From Lachnospiraceae bacterium UBA5895 (GTDB lineage Bacteria > Bacillota > Clostridia > Lachnospirales > Lachnospiraceae): DNA of 35,225 nucleotides. The notes below the pieces were generated by a model. It was not told the origin of the DNA. It was given only the letters and a program-made list of their open reading frames with translations, and ran no database searches. Position 1 is the stretch's first letter, and each line of letters begins with the position of its first letter. Both the position numbers and the translations under genes were made by a program. This document shows, in pieces, positions 24,653 through 32,988 of the stretch. Location: NCBI GenBank assembly GCA_002431915.1, contig DJEP01000010.1, positions 81,237 to 116,461 on the forward strand, written 5' to 3'.

Positions 24653-25696
24653 CTAGTGATAATCATAGCGGATGGTAATGTCATTGTTACATACTCTTAC
24701 TTTGGCAAGACTTCCGGTGACAATGGGCATCATCGGTGCCAGATGTCCCAGATCCACGTCCATGATCACGGGGACATTCTTCTCTCCCGCCACAGCGAGA
24801 ACTGCCTCATACTGGTCCAGTCCCATCATCTCCTGCCCGAAGCATAAGGGTCTGCCGATCAGGAAGCCTTTGACATACTGAAACCACCCGGCTTCCTCCA
24901 TCTGCCACATGGCTCTGCGGATAGCGAACACATTCAGATCACAGGATTCTAAGAACCAAATGATTCCATCCTCTTTATATTTTTCCAGAAAATCCTTCGT
25001 CTTATCAAACCGGGTTCCCAACAGATTCACCAGACAATCCATGCAGCCGCCCAATAATCTGCCGGAAAAGCAGATCTCCTGCTCCTCGCCTGCTGCCTGT
25101 CTGCCAAGATATTTTTTCAGCGCTCCGGGTTCCGTGGTGTTATATGGCAATAGTGGCTGTTCTTCATTTTTCAGAGACTCTTTTTCCCACTTGTCATACC
25201 CGTGCACCTCCCTGGTCTCTCCGGTGAGTATCCCGAAAGCGTCTTTTAAAGATGCATGCCAGGGCTCCATGCCGAAAGCCGCTGCACAGGGACCATAAAC
25301 GGACGCGGTATCACAGATGGTTGCCAGCAGGTAGGTCATGTTGGTATTGTCGGAGTAGCCCAGGTACCACTTGGGATCTGCTGCCTGCAGACGGTCAAAA
25401 TCCACATGGCACATAGTCTCACACATCAGCTCTCCGCCACCGCAGGAAATCAGACAATCGTTATCCGGGCTACAATAATAGTCCGTCAGCTCCTGTCCGC
25501 ATTTTTCGGGAGTATTGCTGATGCCGATGCCTTTTCCCGCGTAACAGTTGGGTCCTAACTGTAACTGATAGCCCATTTCCCGGAATTTCTTCTGTGCATT
25601 ATGAAAAGCACTGTAATAAGGTTCTATCTGACAGCCAAAAGAAGGGGCCACGAATCCGATGGTCCCTCCCTGCTGTATATTTTTCGGATATTTCAT
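24653..25696 (-). CDS. S66-family peptidase (LD-carboxypeptidase / MccF-like)
   Basis: 347 residues of the S66 fold, serine peptidases that trim the L,D-bond in murein tetrapeptides (LdcA) or inactivate microcin C-type compounds (MccF). The N-terminal GGTIGFVAPS is typical. The nucleophile is Ser115 in GYSDNTN; the Glu of the Ser-Glu-His triad is in WFLESCD, and the His in VDLGHLAPMMPIV. The protein is cytosolic by lack of a signal peptide. The sequence SDNT rather than the common SDIT of LdcA places it closer to MccF-type members, but I cannot separate the two roles. AGGAGG lies 10 bases before ATG 25696. It is 193 bp downstream of lysA, separated by a structured repeat element. Confidence 0.9.
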   Translation of the reverse strand: MKYPKNIQQGGTIGFVAPSFGCQIEPYYSAFHNAQKKFREMGYQLQLGPNCYAGKGIGISNTPEKCGQELTDYYCSPDNDCLISCGGGELMCETMCHVDFDRLQAADPKWYLGYSDNTNMTYLLATICDTASVYGPCAAAFGMEPWHASLKDAFGILTGETREVHGYDKWEKESLKNEEQPLLPYNTTEPGALKKYLGRQAAGEEQEICFSGRLLGGCMDCLVNLLGTRFDKTKDFLEKYKEDGIIWFLESCDLNVFAIRRAMWQMEEAGWFQYVKGFLIGRPLCFGQEMMGLDQYEAVLAVAGEKNVPVIMDVDLGHLAPMMPIVTGSLAKVRVCNNDITIRYDYH

Positions 25697-25731
25697 TGCT
25701 TCGTATCCTCCTATATTATACTATACCCAAA

Positions 25732-25885
25732 CGATTTCTTCGTGCTCTGCACTCTCGAAATCGCAACCTCCTATGGGTACGCCCATTCGCATTCCGGGCT
25801 ATCGCCCTCCTTGCTCATGTTCGTTCACTTCCCTCATAGGAGGTTTGCTTTGCCTGCAAGCAGTCACGCCAACCTCCTATGGGTA
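25732..25885. repeat. Structured intergenic repeat element with three copies of an AGGAGG-containing motif
   Basis: AACCTCCTATGGGTA is present at 25765-25779 and again at 25871-25885, and in inverted form (CCCTCATAGGAGGTT) at 25831-25845. Hairpins lie between: 25732-25763 (CGATTTC...GAAATCG with inner GTGC/GCAC) and 25796-25807 (GGGC-TATC-GCCC). The inverted copy can pair with either direct copy. The element lies between the lysA stop and the S66 ribosome site. It looks like a mobile intergenic palindromic repeat or a structured RNA; I cannot name it. Confidence 0.6.
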
Positions 25886-25889
25886 AGTG

Positions 25890-27167
25890 TTATGCGTCAA
25901 AATCGATCTTGTTATAAATATCAAAACAGTCAAAGGTTGCAAAATAATCCCTCGGAGTCTCGGCGCGGCGGATCAGTTCCACGCTGCCGTCCTCCTTCAG
26001 CAGAAGTTCTGCGGATTTCAACTTGCCGTTGTAATTGTAACCCATGGCAAAACCGTGCGCACCGGTGTCGTGGATGGCAATGTAATCGCCGATATCGATC
26101 TTCGGCAGCATCCGGTCGATGGCAAACTTATCGTTGTTCTCGCACAGGGAACCGGTCACATCGTACTTATGGTCGCAGGGCTCGTTCTCCTTGCCCAGTA
26201 CAGTAATATGATGGTACGCACCGTACATGGCGGGACGCATCAGGTTCACGGCGCAGGCATCCACACCGATGTACTCCTTGTGTGTGTGCTTCTCATGGAT
26301 GACCTGGGTCACCAGATGTCCGTAAGGCGCCATCATGTATCTGCCAAGCTCTGTGTAGATTGCCGCATCGCCCATACCTGCAGGTACCAGCACTTCCTCG
26401 TACACCTTACGCACGCCTTCGCCGATGGCTCTAATGTCGTTAGGCTCCTGATCCGGACGGTAAGGAATACCGATACCACCGGACAGATTGATGAAGGTGA
26501 TATGCGCGCCGGTCTCTTCTTTCAGCTTGACTGCCAGTTCGAAGAGCTCTCTCGCCAGTGTGGGATAATAGTCATTTGTTACCGTGTTGCTGGCAAGGAA
26601 GGAATGAATACCGAAATTCTCCACGCCCTTTGCCTTCAGGATCTTATAGCCCTCGAACATCTGCTCCGTGGTAAAGCCGTACTTGGCATCGCCCGGATTG
26701 TCCATGATGTTATTGCTGATGGAAAAATATCCGCCGGGATTGTAACGGCAGCTTAAGGTCTTGGGCAGATAGCCGATGGTCTTCTCCAGGAAATCGATAT
26801 GGGTGATGTCATCCAGATTGATGGTGGCACCGATTTTTGCCGCATATTCAAATTCGTGAGCCGGAGTATCGTTGGAGGAGAACATAATGTCTTCTCCTTT
26901 GACCCCCATGGCATTGCTGAGCATCAGCTCTGTCAGAGAGGAGCAGTCACATCCGCAGCCGTAGTCTCTTAAGATGTCGATCAGGAAAGGATTGGGAGTC
27001 GCCTTTACCGCAAAGAACTCCTTGTAACCCTTGTTCCATGCAAATGCCTTCTTCAGTGCTTTTGCATTCTCACGGATTCCCTTTTCATCATAAATATGAA
27101 ACGGTGTGGGATATTTTTCTACGATCTTTTCGATCATTTCTTTGGTAACAAATGCCTTTTTTTCCAT
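25890..27167 (-). CDS. lysA: Diaminopimelate decarboxylase
   Basis: PLP-dependent (fold III) decarboxylation of meso-diaminopimelate to L-lysine, cytosolic. 425 residues. PLP lysine is Lys55 in FFAVKATPNP. Other motifs: CDCSSLTEL, FSSNDTP, the SGGIGIPYRPDQ glycine loop, ELGRYMMAPYG, GVDACAVNLMRPAMYGAYH and the TGSLCENNDKFAIDR segment with the active-site Cys. The GYNYNGKLKSAELL C-terminus is typical. The protein belongs to the subgroup lacking the long C-terminal variants of proteobacteria. It starts 26 bp after ddh with AGAGGAG as ribosome site, so the two last steps of lysine synthesis are in one unit. Confidence 0.95.
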   Translation of the reverse strand: MEKKAFVTKEMIEKIVEKYPTPFHIYDEKGIRENAKALKKAFAWNKGYKEFFAVKATPNPFLIDILRDYGCGCDCSSLTELMLSNAMGVKGEDIMFSSNDTPAHEFEYAAKIGATINLDDITHIDFLEKTIGYLPKTLSCRYNPGGYFSISNNIMDNPGDAKYGFTTEQMFEGYKILKAKGVENFGIHSFLASNTVTNDYYPTLARELFELAVKLKEETGAHITFINLSGGIGIPYRPDQEPNDIRAIGEGVRKVYEEVLVPAGMGDAAIYTELGRYMMAPYGHLVTQVIHEKHTHKEYIGVDACAVNLMRPAMYGAYHHITVLGKENEPCDHKYDVTGSLCENNDKFAIDRMLPKIDIGDYIAIHDTGAHGFAMGYNYNGKLKSAELLLKEDGSVELIRRAETPRDYFATFDCFDIYNKIDFDA

Positions 27168-27193
27168 AAGTATCTCCTCTAAGTCTATTTTTA

Positions 27194-28177
27194 TTACAAT
27201 AAAGTACTTCTCATCTCTTCCGGAGTCAGAGTGCTCAGGTAAGCGGGTGCTACATCAAATACGGTCTTGCAGCCCTTCTGACCTTCCTGGTTCATGCGGT
27301 AAGCAGCTCTTGCATAAGCGGTCAGTACGCAGGAGGTGAACTCCGGGTTGGAATCCAGCTTTAAGCTGTACTCGATCACATGATTGTGCTCACCGTTTAA
27401 GCCGGTCTTGCCGGTACGCAGTACAAATCCGCCGTGCGGGATGCCTGCATGGTCTCTCTGTAACTCTTCCTCGGTGATGAAATGTACGGTGGTATCATAA
27501 TCTGCAAAATAGTTGGGCATGGTCTTGATCTGCTCTTCGATCTGTGCCTTGTCTGCACCCTCTTCCGCTACGACGAAACACTCTCTGGTGTGCTTCTGTC
27601 TGGTGGTCAGTACCGGATTCTCACAGTTTCTGACAGCCTCCAGTGCGGATTCTACAGGAATGGTATACTGTTTGGCATCTTTGACACCGGGGATACGGCG
27701 GATAGCATCGGAATGACCCTGGCTGACGCCCTTGCCCCAGAAGGTATAATCACTGCCGTCTCTGAGGATCGCGTTGGCATACAGTCTGTTCAGAGAGAAC
27801 ATACCGGGATCCCAGCCTACGGAGATCATGGCTACCTTGCCGCCTTCTTTTGCTGCGGCATCTACCTGTGCGAAATGCTCGGGAATCTTCGCATGGGTGT
27901 CAAAGCTGTCTACCACATTGAAATATTTTGCATACTCTGCAGTCTGCCTGGGCAGATCGGTGGCGGAACCTCCACACAGTACCAGAACATCGATCTTGTC
28001 CTGCATGGACAATAACTGGTCTACATTGTATACTTTCACATCTGTTAAAGTCTTCACAGTGGCAGGATCTCTTCTGGTGAATACTGCTGCCAGCTCCATG
28101 TCATCGTTCTGCTTTACTGCGCATTCCATTCCTCTTCCTAAATTACCGTAACCTAAAATTGCGACTCTGATACTCAT
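27194..28177 (-). CDS. ddh: meso-Diaminopimelate dehydrogenase
   Basis: NADPH-dependent reductive amination that converts tetrahydrodipicolinate directly to meso-diaminopimelate, the one-step route to lysine and murein. 327 residues match the family. The Rossmann motif is AILGYGNLGRGME (6-18). Substrate and domain signatures: VLCGGSATDLP, VDSFDTHAKIPEH, MISVGWDPGMFSLNR, WGKGVSQGHSDAIRRIPGV, and a C-terminal SNPEFTSCVLTAYARAAYR. It precedes lysA by 26 bp. The pairing shows the organism can use the dehydrogenase pathway; whether it also has DapL or the succinylase route cannot be seen here. Confidence 0.97.
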   Translation of the reverse strand: MSIRVAILGYGNLGRGMECAVKQNDDMELAAVFTRRDPATVKTLTDVKVYNVDQLLSMQDKIDVLVLCGGSATDLPRQTAEYAKYFNVVDSFDTHAKIPEHFAQVDAAAKEGGKVAMISVGWDPGMFSLNRLYANAILRDGSDYTFWGKGVSQGHSDAIRRIPGVKDAKQYTIPVESALEAVRNCENPVLTTRQKHTRECFVVAEEGADKAQIEEQIKTMPNYFADYDTTVHFITEEELQRDHAGIPHGGFVLRTGKTGLNGEHNHVIEYSLKLDSNPEFTSCVLTAYARAAYRMNQEGQKGCKTVFDVAPAYLSTLTPEEMRSTLL

Positions 28178-28261
28178 TTTTCTATCCCTTTCTTTTTATA
28201 AATTATTTGCATATTGAAACACCTCTTCTATTCTTCCACAACAGAAAACGTGTTGTAAACT

Positions 28262-29020
28262 TTATTCATTCCGGGCGATTTTGATCAAGGCGATCTCGTT
28301 GCGCATGGCGTCCTTGAAGACTCTGACAAAATTCTTCTGCCCACTGTAGAGACAGGCATCACCGTTCTTGCCCGTCACCGTACCGGTGAGGATGTACTCG
28401 GAATCTATGATGAGACGGATCTGATCTGACTGCTGTTCCTCTTCCTCCGGCTCCCTGAAATGCTCCGGCACAAGATACTCTATGATTCCGGACTTTAATT
28501 CTATATCCTCCGGGAACAGTTCTCTGTTATCCTCCGAGATCAGCACGACCTTTTTCCCTGCAGCCACCAGGGCTGCAATCTCTGTCTTCCATGCTTCGAG
28601 AAATTCTCCCCGGGCGGAAAAGTAGATCCTCATCCGGGCATCCTGCAACATATGCCGAATCTTGTCACAGATATGATCGTACCCTTCGATGGTAATATAG
28701 CCTTCCCTCGGCAGGGACTTCTTCGGTCCGCTGGCAATCAACGCATCCTTCACGCCCGCCAGATAACGAAGTCTGTTGTCGCAGAACTCTTCTAACGATA
28801 CCGCAAGATATTTCGAAGCACTGCCTTCGATCACATAGGCGGCACCATGTTCCACTAAAGATGCCAGTCCGTTGTAGACATTCGACCGGGAAATTCCGGT
28901 CAGCTTCGCCACTTCGTATCCGGTCAGTTCTTCGTTCTGAAGAAGACACAGATAGATCGCTGCCTCCTGCCTGCTCAGTCCGAACAGGGTAAGTTGTTCT
29001 ATGATTGCCGCTTCTTCCAT
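28262..29020 (-). CDS. TrmB-family transcriptional regulator
   Basis: 252 residues. The N-terminal winged helix (about 1-75) is TrmB type: LTLFGLSRQEAAIYLCLLQN, GYEVAKLTGISRSNVYNGLASL. The C-terminal domain (about 105-250) contains GYDHICDKIRHMLQDARMRIYFSARGEF, a PLD-like ligand-binding fold of TrmB proteins. TrmB regulators usually control sugar or amino acid transport and metabolism. The gene lies upstream of ddh-lysA on the same strand with an 84-bp gap, so control of lysine genes is possible but unproven. Its own promoter contains a perfect 13-bp palindrome between the -35 and -10, consistent with self-repression. RBS AAAGGAG precedes ATG 29020. Confidence 0.88.
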   Translation of the reverse strand: MEEAAIIEQLTLFGLSRQEAAIYLCLLQNEELTGYEVAKLTGISRSNVYNGLASLVEHGAAYVIEGSASKYLAVSLEEFCDNRLRYLAGVKDALIASGPKKSLPREGYITIEGYDHICDKIRHMLQDARMRIYFSARGEFLEAWKTEIAALVAAGKKVVLISEDNRELFPEDIELKSGIIEYLVPEHFREPEEEEQQSDQIRLIIDSEYILTGTVTGKNGDACLYSGQKNFVRVFKDAMRNEIALIKIARNE

Positions 29021-29051
29021 AGGTGCTCCTTTAGTAGTCCTTTACAGGAAC

Positions 29052-29080
29052 ACTATAGTAAGGATTCCTTATTTTGTCAA
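29052..29080 (-). promoter_or_regulatory. Promoter and operator of the TrmB-type gene
   Basis: TTGACA (29080-29075) and TATAGT (29057-29052) with 17 bp spacing. The spacer holds the perfect palindrome TAAGGATTCCTTA (29059-29071), placed where a bound repressor would block polymerase. Confidence 0.8.
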
Positions 29081-29109
29081 TAGGGGAAATGATTATCGAG
29101 AAAAGATGT

Positions 29110-29141
29110 CAAAAAAGAGCTGCGGACATGACCGCAGCTCT
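29110..29141 (-). terminator. Terminator after ung
   Basis: AGAGCTGCGG pairs with CCGCAGCTCT (10 bp, perfect) around TCATGT, followed by six T on the minus strand. Confidence 0.93.
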
Positions 29142-29152
29142 GCATTCATTCT

Positions 29153-29827
29153 TTATACGTTTTCAATTTGCCAGTCAATAGGCTCCACGCCGTGTTCCTT
29201 CAGGAAGTTGTTGGTCTTGCTGAAAGGTCTGCTGCCGAAGAAACCGCGGTAAGCAGACAAAGGACTGGGATGGGGTGCCTCCAGGATCAGGTGATTTGGA
29301 TTGTTCAGCATAGATTTCTTCATCTGTGCCGGTCTGCCCCACAGGATAAATACAATGGGACGATCCTGCGCATTCAGCGCCCGGATGGCTGCATCGGTGA
29401 ACTCCTCCCAGCCTTTTCCGTGGTGGGAATTCGCCATGTGTGCCCGCACCGTAAGCACTGTATTGAGCATCAGCACCCCCTGCTTGGCCCATTTTACAAG
29501 ATAGCCATTGTTGGGAATATAACAGCCCAGATCATCGTGAAGCTCCTGATAGATATTCACCAGGGAAGGGGGAATCTCTACATCCGGCTTCACAGAAAAG
29601 CACAGACCGTGTGCCTGTCCCACGTTATGATAAGGATCCTGTCCGATGATTACCACTTTTACCTTGCTTAACGGGGTCAGATGAAATGCATTGAAAATAT
29701 CATCTGCCGGGGGAAATACCACAGTGGTATTATATTCATTTTTGACAAATTCAAAAAGCTGTCTGTAATAGGGCTTGTGAAATTCTCCGCCCAAAGCTGT
29801 CAGCCAGTCATTCGTGATCATTGCCAT
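29153..29827 (-). CDS. ung: Uracil-DNA glycosylase
   Basis: Removes uracil from DNA as the first step of base excision repair. 224 residues, family 1. The water-activating motif is GQDPYHNVGQAHGL (Asp64, His67), then the FILWGRPAQ segment and the minor-groove loop HPSPLSAYRG (His near 187), followed by GSRPFSKTNNFL. Both M1 and M3 are possible starts; M1 (29827) has GGGAGGA at better spacing. It is the last gene of the his-containing unit, 22 bp after hisF, and ends at a strong terminator. Confidence 0.97.
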   Translation of the reverse strand: MAMITNDWLTALGGEFHKPYYRQLFEFVKNEYNTTVVFPPADDIFNAFHLTPLSKVKVVIIGQDPYHNVGQAHGLCFSVKPDVEIPPSLVNIYQELHDDLGCYIPNNGYLVKWAKQGVLMLNTVLTVRAHMANSHHGKGWEEFTDAAIRALNAQDRPIVFILWGRPAQMKKSMLNNPNHLILEAPHPSPLSAYRGFFGSRPFSKTNNFLKEHGVEPIDWQIENV

Positions 29828-29849
29828 AATCTAATCCTCCCTGTCGTCC

Positions 29850-30611
29850 CTAGAGACGGACACTGATTCCTTTTTCCCGCAGGTATTCCTTCACCTGTCG
29901 GATCTCTAATTCTTTGTAATGGAACAGAGATGCCGCCAGAACTGCCTCTGCCTTTCCCTCTGTCAGGGCATCATAGAAATGAGACAGTTGTCCCGCACCG
30001 CCGGACGCGATGACCGGAATGCTTACGCTCTCTGCCACGGCTCTGGTCAGCGCCAGATCGTAGCCCTCCTTCGTGCCGTCTCCATCCATACTGGTCAGCA
30101 GGATCTCTCCGGCGCCCATTTTCTCTGCGGTTCTCGCCCATTCCACAGCATCCATGCCCATGTCCACACGACCGCCGTTTTTATAGATATTCCAACCGCT
30201 GCCGTCCGCACGCTTTTTGGCATCAATAGCCACGACCACACACTGGCTGCCGAACTTCTCCGCTGCATCACTGATCAGTCTGGGATTCATAATGGCTGCG
30301 GAATTCACAGAGATTTTGTCCGCGCCCTCTCTTAAAATCGCCTTAAAATCATCCACGGTACGGATTCCTCCACCTACGGTGAATGGAATAAATACCCTGC
30401 TGGCTACCTTCCGTACCCACTCTAACTGTGTGGCACGGCTGTCCGCGGAAGCCGTAATATCCAAAAATACAACCTCATCCGCACCGGCTGCGTCATAGGC
30501 TGCCGCTACCTCCGAAGGGTCTCCGGCATCCCGGAAATTCACAAAATTCACGCCTTTTACTACTCTGCCGTCCTTCACATCCAGGCAGGGAATTACTCTC
30601 TTCGTATGCAT
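29850..30611 (-). CDS. hisF: Imidazole glycerol phosphate synthase, cyclase subunit
   Basis: TIM-barrel subunit that uses ammonia from HisH to turn PRFAR into IGP and AICAR in histidine synthesis. 253 residues. Catalytic Asp11 is in RVIPCLDVKDGRVVKG; the second catalytic Asp lies in VVVAIDAKK; the phosphate loops are in VGGGIRTVDD and ASGGAG. The start at 30611 (MHTKR) is one base after the hisH stop, so translation is coupled; an upstream ATG at 30659 would lie inside hisH. hisH-hisF are here without the other his genes. Confidence 0.97.
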   Translation of the reverse strand: MHTKRVIPCLDVKDGRVVKGVNFVNFRDAGDPSEVAAAYDAAGADEVVFLDITASADSRATQLEWVRKVASRVFIPFTVGGGIRTVDDFKAILREGADKISVNSAAIMNPRLISDAAEKFGSQCVVVAIDAKKRADGSGWNIYKNGGRVDMGMDAVEWARTAEKMGAGEILLTSMDGDGTKEGYDLALTRAVAESVSIPVIASGGAGQLSHFYDALTEGKAEAVLAASLFHYKELEIRQVKEYLREKGISVRL

Positions 30612-30612
30612 A

Positions 30613-31257
30613 TCAATTTTCTCCCTGCTCGTTTTTCTCACGGAATTCTTTCGTGACATTTATAAAATTCTGCAGGATCTTAAGACCCACACCGGAACTT
30701 TTCTCCGGATGGAACTGACAGGAGAAAATATTATCTTTCTCCACAGATGCATGGATCAGTGTTCCGTATTCTGTGGTGGCAGTGACGATGGAAGGATCTG
30801 CCGCCTCCAGATAATAAGAATGTACAAAATACACGTAGGAATGCTCCTCTATTCCCTGAAAAAGCCGCCCACTGTTCGGAAACGCAATATCATTCCAACC
30901 GATGTGGGGGATCTTCAGTCCCGGTGTCGCAGGGATCCTGCGAATCTTACCGTCTAACAGATGCAGTCCATCAACTCCCGGAGTCTCTTCGCTGCTTTCA
31001 AACATCAGTTGTAATCCCAGACAAATTCCCAAAAAGGGGGTCTGTCTGTCCACTACTTCCCGGATAACCTCCACCAGTCCATACTGTTGTAACTTCTCCA
31101 TGGCATCACCGAAGGCTCCCACCCCCGGCAGAATCACACCGTCTGCGGACAGGATCTCCTCTCTGTCTCTGGTAATTTTTACCTCTTCTCCCAGGAAGTT
31201 TAACGCCTTTTCTACGCTCTTTATATTGCCAGCATCATAGTCGAGAACTGCGATCAT
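30613..31257 (-). CDS. hisH: Imidazole glycerol phosphate synthase, glutamine amidotransferase subunit
   Basis: Class I glutaminase that delivers ammonia to HisF. 214 residues. Start MIAVLDYDAGNIKSV; PGVGAFGDAM oxyanion region; nucleophile Cys in GICLGLQLMF; catalytic His and Glu in QFHPEKSS. Its ATG overlaps the stop of the upstream charged protein gene by 4 bp (ATGA), an unexpected coupling of a histidine enzyme to an unknown membrane protein. No lesions. Confidence 0.97.
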   Translation of the reverse strand: MIAVLDYDAGNIKSVEKALNFLGEEVKITRDREEILSADGVILPGVGAFGDAMEKLQQYGLVEVIREVVDRQTPFLGICLGLQLMFESSEETPGVDGLHLLDGKIRRIPATPGLKIPHIGWNDIAFPNSGRLFQGIEEHSYVYFVHSYYLEAADPSIVTATTEYGTLIHASVEKDNIFSCQFHPEKSSGVGLKILQNFINVTKEFREKNEQGEN

Positions 31258-32945
31258 TGCTGCATCTCCTTTTCCTCCGGAAGCGGATCCGGCAGTTCTT
31301 CTGGTACGTTTTCCGTGTTCTGCGCAGGGTTAGCTGCCGTCTCTGTCTGGGTGATCTGCGGGAATTCCCAGGATCCCATGCCCAGCTTCTGCAGAACCAT
31401 CATTACATTCTTCGTATATTCCACATCATCCGAAATGTCCGCAATTGCCTGTGCTTCTTCCTGGCTCAGCTGATATTTCTCTGACAGAATATTCAGAATC
31501 TCTCCAAATGCAGAAGTCACCTCATCCTGTGCATTCCACTGTGTCGCATAATCCAACAGGGAAGGATAGTCATGTACCGCCTGCAGCAGACTGTCTAACG
31601 CTTCCAGTTCAGAACCTTCATTTACAAATACTTCATATTCTCTCAGCCACATCCGGATGGTTAGAATGCTCTCGGATTTGCTGTACATGACCTGTTCAGT
31701 CTCATTTAATTCTCTGCCGAACAGATTCTGATAACAGGTCTGATAATCTCCCACATAATATGCTTCCCTTCCGCTTCGCTTGGACATATATTCTGTCAGG
31801 AAATTTCCTACGATCAGTATCACTGCGCCCAGGGAGATACATACCACCACGATGGGAATGATTTTTTTCGGAGAAAGCTTTTTTTCGGGTACAGCCGGTG
31901 CCGCTTCCTTTTTCGGTTTTTCTTTTTTCGGCTTCTTCGGCTTTTTCTCTTTCTTCTGCTTTTTCTCTTTCTTTTTACTGTTTTTGCCGTCCATCTCTTC
32001 GAGAATTTTCTTATTCTCGTCGGACAACTGAATCTGGTCGCTCTCTTCTTCCTCCTCATCCTCTTCGGTGAACAGGTCTAACAGTTTGGCAAAAAATCCC
32101 TTTTTCTCTTTCTTCTGTTCCGGCTCTTCTACAATATCCGCTCCGGCTGCCTTCAGAATATTCATGACATCCGCAGACTCCGGTTCTGCAGAGATTCCTT
32201 CCGTACTGTCCGTTTGCTCTGGAAATGCTCCCGCAAGCAGGGCATTCAATTCATCATCGGAAGTGCCGGTCTGCTCCGGTTCCGTTGCTTCCGGTACGGG
32301 ATTCTCCTCCGCAGGCTCTGGCGGTGTCGTCATGTCTGCTTCTTCACCTGCACCGACATCTTGCACTGACTCTTCCGTCACAGGCAGATTCCCCTGCGTT
32401 TCCTCGGATTCCTTCGGTTTTTTCTTAAATCTATCGAAAAATCCCGGCTTCTTTTCGCCCTTTTCTTTCTTCCCTTTTTTCTTCTTTCGACCGCGCTTGC
32501 CTTTTTCCTGCTCTTCGGACGCTTCTTCGTTCGCAGGATCTCCGGTCGGCTGTGGACTTACCTGATCCAATAGATTGGATAATCCTTCCTCATCCGCACT
32601 TTCCAGCATTTTGATCAGGTCATCATTGGCATCGGCTGTCTCCTGCTTTGGTGCCTCCTCTGCCTGTTCTCTGTTCTGCTGCAACAGACGGTCGATCTCA
32701 TCCTCCGACATAGACGCTGTCTCTTCCGGGTGAATTGCTGCATTCTCCGAAGCAGTGTCTGCAGGCGCATCTTCCTTCTGTGCATTCAGTGCTGACTGCA
32801 ACAGGTCATCCATATCGCTCATATCAATCTGCGGTGCATTCTGCTCTGTCGGTTCCGGATCTTTTGCTTCTTCCATCTCTTCCGTATTTTCCGAATTCTC
32901 AATTCCTTTTAATAAATTATCCAGGTATTCCTCCTGTGAAGGCAT
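31254..32945 (-). CDS. Highly charged single-pass membrane protein with repeated FliM-like short motifs, unknown
   Basis: 563 residues. Residues 1-360 are low-complexity, acidic with two Lys-rich tracts (about 149-180 and 321-360); a transmembrane segment lies at about 361-383; a folded, probably extracellular alpha-helical domain spans about 390-530, then a Pro/Glu tail. The disordered N-terminal part repeats a short pattern of acidic residues then L-L: SQEEYLDNLLKGI (3-15), MDDLLQSAL (45-53), MSEDEIDRLLQQN (79-91), NDDLIKMLES (107-116), DDELNALLAGA (230-240). This resembles the CheY-binding N-terminal peptide of FliM (LSQxEIDALL). I know no family for the whole protein. It overlaps hisH by 4 bp and follows the sirtuin-like gene by 43 bp. 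Confidence 0.85.
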   Translation of the reverse strand: MPSQEEYLDNLLKGIENSENTEEMEEAKDPEPTEQNAPQIDMSDMDDLLQSALNAQKEDAPADTASENAAIHPEETASMSEDEIDRLLQQNREQAEEAPKQETADANDDLIKMLESADEEGLSNLLDQVSPQPTGDPANEEASEEQEKGKRGRKKKKGKKEKGEKKPGFFDRFKKKPKESEETQGNLPVTEESVQDVGAGEEADMTTPPEPAEENPVPEATEPEQTGTSDDELNALLAGAFPEQTDSTEGISAEPESADVMNILKAAGADIVEEPEQKKEKKGFFAKLLDLFTEEDEEEEESDQIQLSDENKKILEEMDGKNSKKKEKKQKKEKKPKKPKKEKPKKEAAPAVPEKKLSPKKIIPIVVVCISLGAVILIVGNFLTEYMSKRSGREAYYVGDYQTCYQNLFGRELNETEQVMYSKSESILTIRMWLREYEVFVNEGSELEALDSLLQAVHDYPSLLDYATQWNAQDEVTSAFGEILNILSEKYQLSQEEAQAIADISDDVEYTKNVMMVLQKLGMGSWEFPQITQTETAANPAQNTENVPEELPDPLPEEKEMQQ

Positions 32946-32988
32946 CTGTCATTCCTCCGCTTTCTCACAAGTTGTTAGCACGTTAAGT

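Noticed and set aside
25715..25720. Perfect TATAAT on the minus strand just before the S66 gene
   Set aside because: Transcription from it would begin inside the ribosome site at 25707-25712, and no -35 is present at 17 bp. It is more likely chance in an AT stretch.
25887..26756. 289-codon plus-strand frame opposite lysA
   Set aside because: It lies antisense to a fully conserved lysA, with no ribosome site or recognisable motif; long antisense frames are expected from the codon bias here.
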